64,000 nucleotides of DNA, from NCBI GenBank assembly GCA_003326205.1, contig LWTK01000074.1:289094-353093 (forward strand), given 5' to 3'. Below, one piece after another: positions 25,982 to 33,138 of this stretch. The translations under genes and the position numbers were made by a program. The stretch comes from Nostoc sp. ATCC 43529 (GTDB lineage: Bacteria; Cyanobacteriota; Cyanobacteriia; Cyanobacteriales; Nostocaceae). Position 1 is the stretch's first letter. Each line of letters opens with the position of its first letter. Below the pieces are notes generated by a model, which saw only the letters and a list, made by a program, of their open reading frames with translations, did no database searches and was not told where the DNA came from.

Positions 25982-26428
25982 TTATTTTACCCGTTGTTCT
26001 TGAATGAGGGTGCGTTGAAAAATTTGACCGTTTTTAAACCAATGCCAAGTACGGGCACGATTGTTATTATCAGGACTAATGTAAATCATTTCATATAAAC
26101 TCATTTCTGGGTTTGTTTTATAAGCAAACCACAAAATTACAATAGAATCGTCGGCTTCCCAGGCTTTGCCGTCAATGCGGTTTGTGTCAAACCAAAGTTT
26201 ATTATCTTTATAGATTCCAGGAAATTCGTATTCTTCTTTTTTACCGTTAGCCCATGTGTAGCGGTTGATTTGGTAGTAGGGATGAGGGCCGTTTTCTGGG
26301 AATTGACAAGTTAAGTGAGATTCGTAGCTGTCAATGATTTTTCCGGCTGTATCAACTAATGTATAAGTACCTACCCAATCTCCTTCATGACGGGCAAGGA
26401 CGGGCATTCCTTCTTTGATATTAGACAT
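25982..26428 (-). CDS. DUF3598-like (lipocalin-type) protein downstream of aroA
   Basis: 148 residues without a signal peptide. Alternating beta strands with Trp/Tyr (GDWVGTYTLVD, YYQINRYTWANGKKEEYEFPG, DNKLWFDTNRIDGKAWE, IVILWFAYKTNPEMSLYEMIYIS) suggest a calycin/lipocalin-like barrel of the DUF3598 kind found in cyanobacteria. The function is unknown; small hydrophobic-ligand binding is a reasonable guess from the fold only. It starts 12 bp after the aroA stop on the same strand and is thus probably cotranscribed. Confidence 0.6.
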   Translation of the reverse strand: MSNIKEGMPVLARHEGDWVGTYTLVDTAGKIIDSYESHLTCQFPENGPHPYYQINRYTWANGKKEEYEFPGIYKDNKLWFDTNRIDGKAWEADDSIVILWFAYKTNPEMSLYEMIYISPDNNNRARTWHWFKNGQIFQRTLIQEQRVK

Positions 26429-26440
26429 GGTTATTCACCT

Positions 26441-27721
26441 TTATTGTTCTAACATTTTGAAAAATCGGGTAAAGTAATCTGGAAAAGTTTTTGCTGTACA
26501 ACCTGGGTCTTTAATTACAATTCCTGGAACTTTTAAGCCTGTGACAGCAAATGCCATTGCCATGCGATGATCGTGATAGGTTTCAATTGCTGCCGGTGTG
26601 ATGGGACTAGGTTCAATCTTCAGTCTATCGGCAAATTCTTCAACTTGAACTCCCAAGCGACGCAATTCGGTAACAACGGCGTGAATGCGGTCGGTTTCTT
26701 TGTAGCGAATATGTTCGACATTGCGAATGGTAACAGGTGAGGCGGCAAAGGGAGCGATCGCTCCTAAAGTTTGCACCAAATCTGAGATATCATTCATGTC
26801 AATATCGATACCCTGCAATTGCTCTGGCCCTGTAACTTCCGTGTAATCATCACCTTCTTGAATTTGGCAACCCATCTGTTCTAAGACGTTGAGCCAAAGA
26901 ATATCACCTTGACAAGATTGTTTGGTCAAATGTTTAACCCGCACTCGTCCACCAGTGACGGCGGCGGCGGCAAAAAAGTAAGAAGCGTTTGACGCATCTG
27001 GTTCTATTGTGTAATGTCGAGGCTGGTAACGCTGGCCTGCTTTAATTTGGAATTGATTTTCGCCAATTTGATTGACTTCAACACCAAAATCTGCCATCAA
27101 CTTACAAGTCATTTTCACGTAAGATTGAGAAACCAATGTCCCCTCAACCTCAATGATTGTGTCTTGTTGAGCATAAGGCGCAATCATTAATAATGCCGAA
27201 AGTTGCTGACTTGTTTGGTTAGCTTTCAAGCGAAAATGTCCGCCAGTAAACTGCCCACCGTAGATGGTGTAGGGCATAAAATCAGGATTTCCCTGAAAGT
27301 TAACGGTTATGCCGCTACTTTGCAGAACTTTTAGCAAATCGCCCATCGGTCGTTCTCGCATCCGGGGAACCCCATCTAGGCGATATTCCCCATTACCCAG
27401 TGCTACCAGCGCCGAAATAAACCTTGCTGCTGTACCTGCCAAACCGACAAATAAATCTGCTTCCTTCGCGGGAATTTCGCCTCCCTTTCCTGCTATTTGA
27501 ATTTGAGCCAGGTCAGGATTTAGGGTAATAGGAATGCCTAATTGCTCTAAACATTTAGCAAAATAATTGCTGTCTTCACTAAATAAGGCATTTTCTAAAA
27601 TAGAGTCACCTTGCGCCAAGGCTGCGACAAGTAATGCCCGATTAGTAATACTTTTAGAACCAGGAATCTCTACCGTGGCGTCTATTGGGCGATTCAGAGC
27701 AGGGATGGCAATGGTATCCAC
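26441..27721 (-). CDS. aroA: 3-phosphoshikimate 1-carboxyvinyltransferase (EPSP synthase)
   Basis: 426 residues. It catalyses the sixth step of the shikimate pathway (phosphoenolpyruvate plus shikimate-3-phosphate). Seen: EIPGSKSITNRALLVAAL with K23, S24 and R28; GTAARFISALVALG; RMRERPMGDL; DASNASYFFAAAAVTGG; ETDRIHAVVTELRRLG; and DHRMAMAFAVTGL, all in the right order. The start codon is GTG 27721, with GAGG a few bases upstream. The 12-bp gap to the DUF3598-like gene suggests one mRNA. Upstream is a 21-bp tandem-repeat array that separates it from the aldehyde dehydrogenase gene. Confidence 0.92.
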   Translation of the reverse strand: MDTIAIPALNRPIDATVEIPGSKSITNRALLVAALAQGDSILENALFSEDSNYFAKCLEQLGIPITLNPDLAQIQIAGKGGEIPAKEADLFVGLAGTAARFISALVALGNGEYRLDGVPRMRERPMGDLLKVLQSSGITVNFQGNPDFMPYTIYGGQFTGGHFRLKANQTSQQLSALLMIAPYAQQDTIIEVEGTLVSQSYVKMTCKLMADFGVEVNQIGENQFQIKAGQRYQPRHYTIEPDASNASYFFAAAAVTGGRVRVKHLTKQSCQGDILWLNVLEQMGCQIQEGDDYTEVTGPEQLQGIDIDMNDISDLVQTLGAIAPFAASPVTIRNVEHIRYKETDRIHAVVTELRRLGVQVEEFADRLKIEPSPITPAAIETYHDHRMAMAFAVTGLKVPGIVIKDPGCTAKTFPDYFTRFFKMLEQ

Positions 27722-27775
27722 TTTATACCTCAGTGCAGGCGATCGGCTACAACTTAATTATGTTCGCATATTATT

Positions 27776-27806
27776 GGGGATTGGGGACTGGGGACTGGGG
27801 ACTGGG
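27776..27806. repeat. GGGGACT heptamer repeat
   Basis: About four tandem copies of the 7-bp unit GGGGACT, just upstream of aroA on its coding strand. A similar CCAATGC-type heptamer run lies on the other side of the 21-bp array at about 28098-28122, so the array is bracketed by STRRs. Confidence 0.65.
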
Positions 27807-27829
27807 AAATAAGATCGGTCAATTTTTGC

Positions 27830-28081
27830 AAGTCGATGCAATCGCATTGTGACTCGATACAACTCAATTGTGACTCGATACAACTCAATTGTGACTCGAT
27901 ACAACTCAATTGTGACTCGATACAACTCAATTGCGACCCGATACAACTCAATTGTGACTCGATACAACTCAATTGCGACTCGATACAACTCAATTGTGAC
28001 TCGATACAACTCAATTGTGACTCGATACAACTCAATTGCGACTCGATACAACTCAATTGTGACTGGACACAACTAAATTAC
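27830..28081. repeat. 21-bp tandem repeat array, about 12 units
   Basis: The unit GACTCGATACAACTCAATTG plus one pyrimidine (T or C) starts at 27851 and repeats with exact 21-bp phase to 28060. A degenerate unit follows at 28061-28081 and another precedes it at 27830-27850. Internal copies vary at one or two sites, mainly the final T/C. Because 21 is a multiple of 3 and the unit lacks stops, several frames stay open on both strands (for example CIESQLS or QLNCDSI repeats). I do not treat these as genes. It sits between aldehyde dehydrogenase and aroA. Confidence 0.85.
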
Positions 28082-28115
28082 TAGACTGAAAATTATATTC
28101 CCAATGCCCAATGCC

Positions 28116-29543
28116 CTATTCCCCATTTCCAAACCACCAAGGGTCATTACTTGCATTGGTTTTAATCAAAAAAGCTTTTTTCCGCGTGAACCGCTTTATT
28201 GCTGCTGCACCCATGCGTGAACCTCCCAGTCCGGAGAATTTGAAGGCGTTTTTCTCTCCTTCGTGCATGATGGCGGTGAGTCCAGCATCGTTAATACTGA
28301 TGGCACCTGCATCTATATGTTGGGCAACTTCTAAGGCTTCTGCTTCTGACCCTGCAAATACCGCCGCACTCAGTCCATAAATGGAGTCGTTTGCTAGAGA
28401 TATTGCTTGCTCAACTGTGGCAAAAGGCATAATTGGCATAATGGGGCCGAAAGTTTCTTCGGTCATCACTTTCATGGAATGATTGACCTGAGTAAGCACT
28501 GTGGGACGACACCACCAACCTCCTCCTAAGTCTTCAATGACGCCGCCGCAGTGAATTATTGCTCCTTTTTCCACTGCGTCTAAAAGATGGTCGCTAATAA
28601 TTGCTGCTTGTCTTTCAGCAATGATGGGGCCAATTTCTCCACTTTCAAGTGTGGGATAAGCTAACTCAAGGCGAGAAGCTCTAGCTATTAGTAAATGGTA
28701 AAACTTTTCAAATATGGATTCGGCAACGTAAATTCGCTCAATTGATAAGCATGACTGTCCGGTATTGACGACGGAACCCCACAATATAGCTGAGGTTGCT
28801 AAGTCTAAGTTAGCTGATTCTAAAACGATCGCTGGATCTTTTCCACCTAATTCCAAAAAAGCTGGAATAAATTGTTTAGCAGCTGCTTGGGCTACTTTTG
28901 TGCCTGTTGCCACACTACCTGTAAAGCAAACTAAATCTACATTTTCAATTAAAGTAGCTCCGGTTTCCCCTGCTCCTTCAACAAAAGTTAAGACATCGCG
29001 CAATTTGGGCACGGCGTTGAGTGCTGTAACCAGCGGTGCTACGAACCGGGGAGCAATTTCACTCGGTTTGACAATTACAGCACAACCCGCTAACAATGCA
29101 GGAATGGCGTCAATGGTAGACAGTAATAGGGGAAAGTTCCACGGACTAATGACACCAACTAGAGGATAAGGTACTGATGCTTGTTGTAAGGCGATAAAGG
29201 GAATTGCTGTATTTTTTGCAGATTCTTGGAGTAATTCTGGTGCTAACCTACACCAACGGTCAATGCTAGAGAGAAAGGAATCGATTTCTAATAGTGAAGT
29301 TGATAATCTGCCGGTATCATTTACCAAAGCTTCCGTTAAGCGATCGCGTGTAGATAGTATCGCTTCCTTCCACTGTTGTAAAGCTTCGATTCTCCCCTCT
29401 ATACCTATTTTTTGCCAATGAACCTGCGCCCGACGCGTGCGCTTACACTGCTGTATCAGCAGCCTCTTAGGCGGCGGGATAATTACGTAGTCATATTTGC
29501 CAGTTCGGGGGTTACGGACTTCTATTGCTTTGGTATTAGTCAT
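28116..29543 (-). CDS. Aldehyde dehydrogenase family protein
   Basis: 475 residues, a full NAD(P)-dependent ALDH. Seen: GVISPWNFPLLL and KPSEIAP (cofactor), FTGSVATGTKVAQ (Rossmann), the general base in FLELGGKDPAIV, the nucleophile Cys in NTGQSCLSIERIYV, and EETFGPIMPIMPF. An N-terminal basic extension (residues 1-45, QQCKRTRRAQVHWQK) is slightly unusual. The substrate is unknown. Start ATG 29543 lies inside a TTAGTCA heptamer array, so MTN is spelled by the repeat. It stands in line with the nitrilase-like and RCCR-like genes (113-bp and 100-bp gaps), probably one functional cluster. Confidence 0.85.
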   Translation of the reverse strand: MTNTKAIEVRNPRTGKYDYVIIPPPKRLLIQQCKRTRRAQVHWQKIGIEGRIEALQQWKEAILSTRDRLTEALVNDTGRLSTSLLEIDSFLSSIDRWCRLAPELLQESAKNTAIPFIALQQASVPYPLVGVISPWNFPLLLSTIDAIPALLAGCAVIVKPSEIAPRFVAPLVTALNAVPKLRDVLTFVEGAGETGATLIENVDLVCFTGSVATGTKVAQAAAKQFIPAFLELGGKDPAIVLESANLDLATSAILWGSVVNTGQSCLSIERIYVAESIFEKFYHLLIARASRLELAYPTLESGEIGPIIAERQAAIISDHLLDAVEKGAIIHCGGVIEDLGGGWWCRPTVLTQVNHSMKVMTEETFGPIMPIMPFATVEQAISLANDSIYGLSAAVFAGSEAEALEVAQHIDAGAISINDAGLTAIMHEGEKNAFKFSGLGGSRMGAAAIKRFTRKKAFLIKTNASNDPWWFGNGE

Positions 29544-29655
29544 TAGTCATTAGTTATTAGTCATTAGTCATTAGTCATTAGTTATTAGTCATTAGTCATT
29601 AGTTTAGTTATGACTGCCAATGCCCCATGCCCTATGCCCAATGCCCAATGCCCAA
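29540..29655. repeat. STRR heptamer arrays between nitrilase-like and aldehyde dehydrogenase genes
   Basis: 29540-29606 holds about nine tandem TTAGTCA/TTAGTTA units. 29610-29655 holds about six GCCCAAT/GCCCCAT units. Together they fill the whole gap and also provide the ATG of the aldehyde dehydrogenase gene. No ribosome-binding site is left in between. Confidence 0.8.
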
Positions 29656-29656
29656 T

Positions 29657-30709
29657 TCAAATTATTCCTAATTTTGCTAACCGTTCAATGGTGGCTTGCT
29701 GGGTTTGCAGGAAGTGTTTGCGGTCTACTTCTTTTTCCAGCATAGTATTAGCGGGGTAAAAGTGTGACAGCCGATAACTTTCGGCGTAGAGTTCAAATCG
29801 TTGGCGTGACAGTAAATTATTTAACCCTGGTCTGCGGCGATCGCGGCGCAATGCTGCTAAATCAATCTCGGCGAATGCTGCCATACTTTCCCCTGCACCT
29901 GTTTGGGCTATGACTATTCCGCGATAATCGATGATTTTTGAACCACCATCAGCGGAAGCAATGGGGATAGCAATATTAGCGATACCTGCGGTATTAGCTG
30001 ATACGACATACACCAAATTTTCTACGGCGCGAGAAATTTTTGCGGCGTCTTTGGGCGTGAGATTTTTGTCATACACTTCTGAAGTAGAATGTACAAAAAT
30101 CTCTGCCCCTCGCATCGCTAGACACCTTGCGACTTCGGGATACAAAATTTCTTCTGATGCTAAAGCTGCTAAATTACCAATCTCAGTTTTGGCAACGGGG
30201 AAGACTCCTTCTAAACCATAGCAATCGAGATATTTATCCCAAACGTCATGGGGGGTAGGGGCAAATAAAGAATTTAACCGCCGATAGCGTAAAATAATTG
30301 AGCCAGAGGGGTCAAGTATAAAGCAGGTTTGAAAGTATAATCCGGGAAAGTTGGGGTCAACTTCGTAGGCGTTACCAGCTAAAAAGATTTTATGCTTTTG
30401 GGCAATTTTTCCCAGTGCTTCGTACTCAGCACCAGCCATTTCTATACAAGCTTTTTGTGCCCATCCTGCGAGAGTATCTCCCATTGGAAAACCTGTGAGG
30501 AAATATTCTGGCAGTACAATTAAACGACAATCAAAGCCAATGAAAGCGATACTAGCTGCAATTTGCTGCGCTAGGCGATTGATAGAGTTTAGCATCAGCG
30601 ATCGCGCTTGGTGGCGTAGGCCTAGCCCGCCGTAGGCATCGCTTGCTTGGTTAACTGCATGACAAGTAACTTGCAGTGCTAAGGCACGGTATGATTCTGG
30701 ATTAGTCAT
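29657..30709 (-). CDS. Nitrilase-superfamily protein lacking the canonical catalytic Cys and Lys
   Basis: 350 residues with a clear carbon-nitrogen hydrolase fold. The first catalytic glutamate is present (E68 in LPEYFLTGFP). The lysine motif usually read as YRK is YRR (R144 in LRYRRLNS), and the nucleophile position in the G-x-x-x-C-(Y/E)-(D/E)...PE-x-AR strand is serine (S185 in AALASEEILYPEVAR). So two of three triad residues appear replaced, and it may be non-hydrolytic or use altered chemistry. Residues about 23-34 (AYGGLGLRHQAR) come from a 30-bp palindromic repeat (30613-30642) inserted in frame. Start ATG 30709 is spelled by a TTAGTCA heptamer, and no Shine-Dalgarno is visible. It clusters with aldehyde dehydrogenase and RCCR-like genes. 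Confidence 0.75.
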   Translation of the reverse strand: MTNPESYRALALQVTCHAVNQASDAYGGLGLRHQARSLMLNSINRLAQQIAASIAFIGFDCRLIVLPEYFLTGFPMGDTLAGWAQKACIEMAGAEYEALGKIAQKHKIFLAGNAYEVDPNFPGLYFQTCFILDPSGSIILRYRRLNSLFAPTPHDVWDKYLDCYGLEGVFPVAKTEIGNLAALASEEILYPEVARCLAMRGAEIFVHSTSEVYDKNLTPKDAAKISRAVENLVYVVSANTAGIANIAIPIASADGGSKIIDYRGIVIAQTGAGESMAAFAEIDLAALRRDRRRPGLNNLLSRQRFELYAESYRLSHFYPANTMLEKEVDRKHFLQTQQATIERLAKLGII

Positions 30710-30778
30710 TAGTCATTGGTCATTAGTCAATTGGCGTTTGACATCTGGTGAAATTAATTCTGCGTTACCCGAAATCTT

Positions 30779-30809
30779 TGTAGAGACGTAGCAGTGCTAC
30801 GTCTCTACA
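30779..30809. repeat. TGTAGAGACGTAGCA hairpin at the 3' end of the RCCR-like gene
   Basis: 15-bp arms (TGTAGAGACGTAGCA / TGCTACGTCTCTACA) with a 1-base loop, directly abutting the RCCR-like stop codon. It is the most perfect member of the TGTAGAGAC family. It probably forms the mRNA 3' end or attenuates readthrough to the nitrilase-like gene. Just beyond (30702-30728) lies another TTAGTCA heptamer run. Confidence 0.7.
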
Positions 30810-31583
30810 TTATTCACTAATACGATCGCCACCCCAGAGCGCTCGTACTAGTTTATCTGTTAATTGGGCACCAAAAAGTTGGGCGGCAAATTTATTACCT
30901 GGGTCGCGTTCGGCGGCGGTTCGGCGTAGTAATAAATCGCGAGTTGCTACAGTATTCCGTGCATCTTCTGATACAGGTTCGGCTGCGTCTACCCAAGTTA
31001 GCCAGCGTTCTAGTGTTTCGTGGGCAACTGTGCGGGTGATTTCTAAAGTATCAGAAGTAGGTGCGCCGGTGTAGCAAAGACTAACGGGGGATTGAAATAA
31101 CCGAACGTAGACGCTTTTGCTAGTAAATGCCTTGAGGCGCGTATCGTCTTGTAACTTTAAAAATGTTGGGTTAACTGGTTCATAATAGCGATCGAGATAT
31201 GCCAAATCAGTTAAAAGCTCAGTTCGAGCAATGTAATCTATATAAAATAAAATATCTGCGTTTGGAAGCGTGCCAAACTCAAACGCCAAATGTGGAACCT
31301 GAATATGCGACCCTAACCAAGTGGTGAGGCGCATGGTGCTGAAGTTGGATTTTTCGGGGTTTCCTAACCATGAATGCACTAGCCAATCAATTTCTTTTCC
31401 CGAAAATGCGCTAAGGGAACCTTTGATATTACCGTCAAGACTGCTGTATTCCTGTAAATCTGCTACAGAAGGATCTGGATTTAATTGAAAACGAGACTCT
31501 AATTGTTGGCGGAGTTCTTTTGTAATATTCCACAACTGCTCAAATACAGTTTTATTGTCTAGATTGGTTGGTTGCTGAGTCAT
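30810..31583 (-). CDS. Red chlorophyll catabolite reductase (RCCR)-like protein
   Basis: 257 residues from ATG 31583 (MTQQPTNLDNKT). A longer frame exists, but its first 24 residues look random. The pattern matches plant RCC reductase through most of its length: SLSAFSGKEIDWLVHSWLG, LTTWLGSHIQVPHLAFEFG, ILFYIDYIARTELLTDLAYLDRYY, SVYVRLFQSP, ATRDLLLRR and FAAQLFGAQLTDKLVRALWG. Equivalents of the plant catalytic Glu (in AFEFG) and Asp (in TRDLL) seem kept. Plant RCCR reduces a ring-opened chlorophyll product using ferredoxin and is related to cyanobacterial bilin reductases. A tetrapyrrole-like substrate is inference only. It heads the reverse cluster with the nitrilase-like and aldehyde dehydrogenase genes. 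Confidence 0.7.
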   Translation of the reverse strand: MTQQPTNLDNKTVFEQLWNITKELRQQLESRFQLNPDPSVADLQEYSSLDGNIKGSLSAFSGKEIDWLVHSWLGNPEKSNFSTMRLTTWLGSHIQVPHLAFEFGTLPNADILFYIDYIARTELLTDLAYLDRYYEPVNPTFLKLQDDTRLKAFTSKSVYVRLFQSPVSLCYTGAPTSDTLEITRTVAHETLERWLTWVDAAEPVSEDARNTVATRDLLLRRTAAERDPGNKFAAQLFGAQLTDKLVRALWGGDRISE

Positions 31584-31648
31584 GGTTGGAGTTTGTTGGA
31601 TATTAAGTATTGAGGACGCACAAGGTAGGGGACCACAGCTGTGCATAC

Positions 31649-31833
31649 GTGTCAACTTAAGCTCAAAGCTATATCAGACAGGGATTTTGCCCATTCCTGG
31701 CGCCCTCATCCCCTAACCCCTTCTCCCACAGGAGAAGGGGAATTAAATCTCTGGCTCCCCTCTCCCAAAGGGAGAGGGGCTGGGGGTGAGGGCAAAACCT
31801 TGTCACAAAGCGGGTTTCACGTTAAGTTGACAC
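31649..31833. mobile_element. MITE with GTGTCAACTTAA ends, inserted in a GTAGGGG...CAGCTGTGC hairpin repeat
   Basis: Perfect 12-bp terminal inverted repeats (GTGTCAACTTAA / TTAAGTTGACAC) bound 185 bp that contain self-complementary GAGAAGGGG and GGGAGAGGGG stretches and no gene. Both sides show ACAGCTGTGC (31635-31644 and 31838-31847). Outside these, GTAGGGG on the left pairs with CCCCTAC on the right. The layout suggests the element landed inside a pre-existing hairpin repeat and duplicated about 10 bp of it. Confidence 0.65.
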
Positions 31834-31889
31834 CAATGACAGCTGTGCGCCCCTACTGTATTCTAAAAGGAGGATTTATCTATTAGTTT

Positions 31890-32753
31890 ATGTCTGCTTG
31901 CCAAAAACTACGGCACTTACTAGCGCGTCCAGAAATTATTGTAATTCCTGGTGTTTATGATTGTTTGGGAGCTAAGCTAGCCGAACAACAAGGTTTTGAA
32001 GTTGTGGCTACCAGTGGCTTTGGAATTGCAGCTTCTGTTTTAGGCTTGCCAGATTACGGCTTTCTCACGGCTACCGAAATGCTTTATAGTGTGGGGCGAA
32101 TTGCTCAATCAATTAATGTTCCCCTGATTGCTGATTTAGACACGGGTTATGGTAATGCTTTAAATGTGATTCGCACTATTAAAGATGCCGTACAGTTAGG
32201 CGTTGCTGGGGTGTTGTTGGAAGATCAGGAATGGCCGAAAAAGTGCGGGCATTTTGAAGGGAAGCGAGTGATTTCGCAAGCCGAACACGCGGGAAAAATT
32301 CGCGCCGCAGTCGAAGCGCGTGGCGATAGCGGTTTAGTAATTATTGCGCGGACTGATGCGCGTGCGCCACTGGGTTTAGCAGAAGCGATCGCCCGCGGTC
32401 GAGCTTATATTGCGGCGGGAGCAGATATACTGTTTGTGGAAGCTCCCCAATCTATTGATGAATTGAGAGCGATCGCTGCTGCTTTTCCAGATGTACCACT
32501 AGTAGCTAACATCGTTGAAGGTGGTAAAACTCCAGAAATTTCTACAGCTGAATTACAAAAGTTAGGCTTTAAAATTGCATTTTTTCCCCTGACTGCTTTA
32601 CTCGCTGTCACACAAGTAATGAACGCTTGTTTTGCGCACCTTAAAGAACAGGGAACTACAGCTAATTTACCCAACTTAGTTAACTTTAAAGATTTTCAAG
32701 AACTCGTTGGCGTTCCTAAATATTTGCAAATGGAGCAAGATTTTAAATCATGA
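31890..32753 (+). CDS. Isocitrate lyase / phosphoenolpyruvate mutase superfamily enzyme
   Basis: 287 residues. The (beta/alpha)8 PEP mutase/isocitrate lyase fold is evident: PGVYDCLGAKLAEQQGF, TSGFGIAASVLGLPDYGFLT, the metal-site acids in PLIADLDTGYG (82-88), LEDQEWPKKCGHF with E111, D112 and the KKCGH catalytic loop (117-121), and ARTDARAPLGLAEAI. The KKCGH loop points to a lyase acting on 2-methylisocitrate-like or dimethylmalate-like acids rather than a phosphonomutase. The length suits oxaloacetate decarboxylase or methylisocitrate lyase relatives. AAAGGAGGA precedes the ATG by about 16 bp, longer than ideal. It is divergent from the RCCR-like cluster and is possibly its metabolic partner. 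Confidence 0.8.
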   Translation: MSACQKLRHLLARPEIIVIPGVYDCLGAKLAEQQGFEVVATSGFGIAASVLGLPDYGFLTATEMLYSVGRIAQSINVPLIADLDTGYGNALNVIRTIKDAVQLGVAGVLLEDQEWPKKCGHFEGKRVISQAEHAGKIRAAVEARGDSGLVIIARTDARAPLGLAEAIARGRAYIAAGADILFVEAPQSIDELRAIAAAFPDVPLVANIVEGGKTPEISTAELQKLGFKIAFFPLTALLAVTQVMNACFAHLKEQGTTANLPNLVNFKDFQELVGVPKYLQMEQDFKS

Positions 32754-32791
32754 ATTAACTTTCTTGTCTCTTGACTAATTTAGGTAACAAT

Positions 32792-33138
32792 TTACAAAGG
32801 CAAATATTGAACAGAGTTAGCAATTTCTTCAAGATTACCAGCTTTGACAATTATTTCTAAATCGCGTATGCAATCCCCAATCGAAACTTTTCGTTGATGA
32901 ATATAAATTACTCCCGTAAAATATATTCCTTCTGTTTGACGACGGTTAGCTTCGATGAGAAAGTCCTCATCTTGAGAGAATACAACTCGCTGGAGTTCTG
33001 TTGCACGGTTAAGCACTAGCGGATCGGCAAAGCCACTGGACCATCTTCTTGGACAGTTAAAACATCGATATTTAGTAGGCGCAATCCAAGTGTAATTGGT
33101 AGAGGAATATTCTCATCCATATATAAAGCTATACTCAC
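32792..33138 (-). pseudogene. DUF5615 PIN-like toxin, disrupted by a one-base frameshift
   Basis: The reading frame begins at GTG 33138 (VSIALYMDENIPLPITLGLRLLNIDVLTVQEDG) and hits a TAG soon after. The other part continues in the next frame as GFADPLVLNRATELQRVVFSQDEDFLIEA, then FTGVIYIHQRKVSIGDCI and a usual ending. Joined, they make a complete DUF5615 protein of about 115 residues. The total length of 347 bp is one base short of a multiple of three, and the break is at about 33035-33042 (TCCAGTGGCT region). GTG overlaps the TGA of the upstream DUF433 gene (GTGA), the standard coupling of this toxin-antitoxin type. The toxin is probably inactive, unless the site is a sequencing error. Confidence 0.75.

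Noticed and set aside
27830..28081. Possible CRISPR array
   Set aside because: Units are contiguous with no spacers, and no cas genes are in the window.
27754..28084. Several long open frames on both strands with perfect heptapeptide repeats
   Set aside because: They are a by-product of a 21-bp tandem repeat with no stop codon; several frames are equally open and none has a start signal or a unique part.
31641..31886. 81-residue frame before the lyase gene
   Set aside because: It spans the GTGTCAACTTAA MITE, whose inverted repeats explain it; there is no domain or ribosome site.
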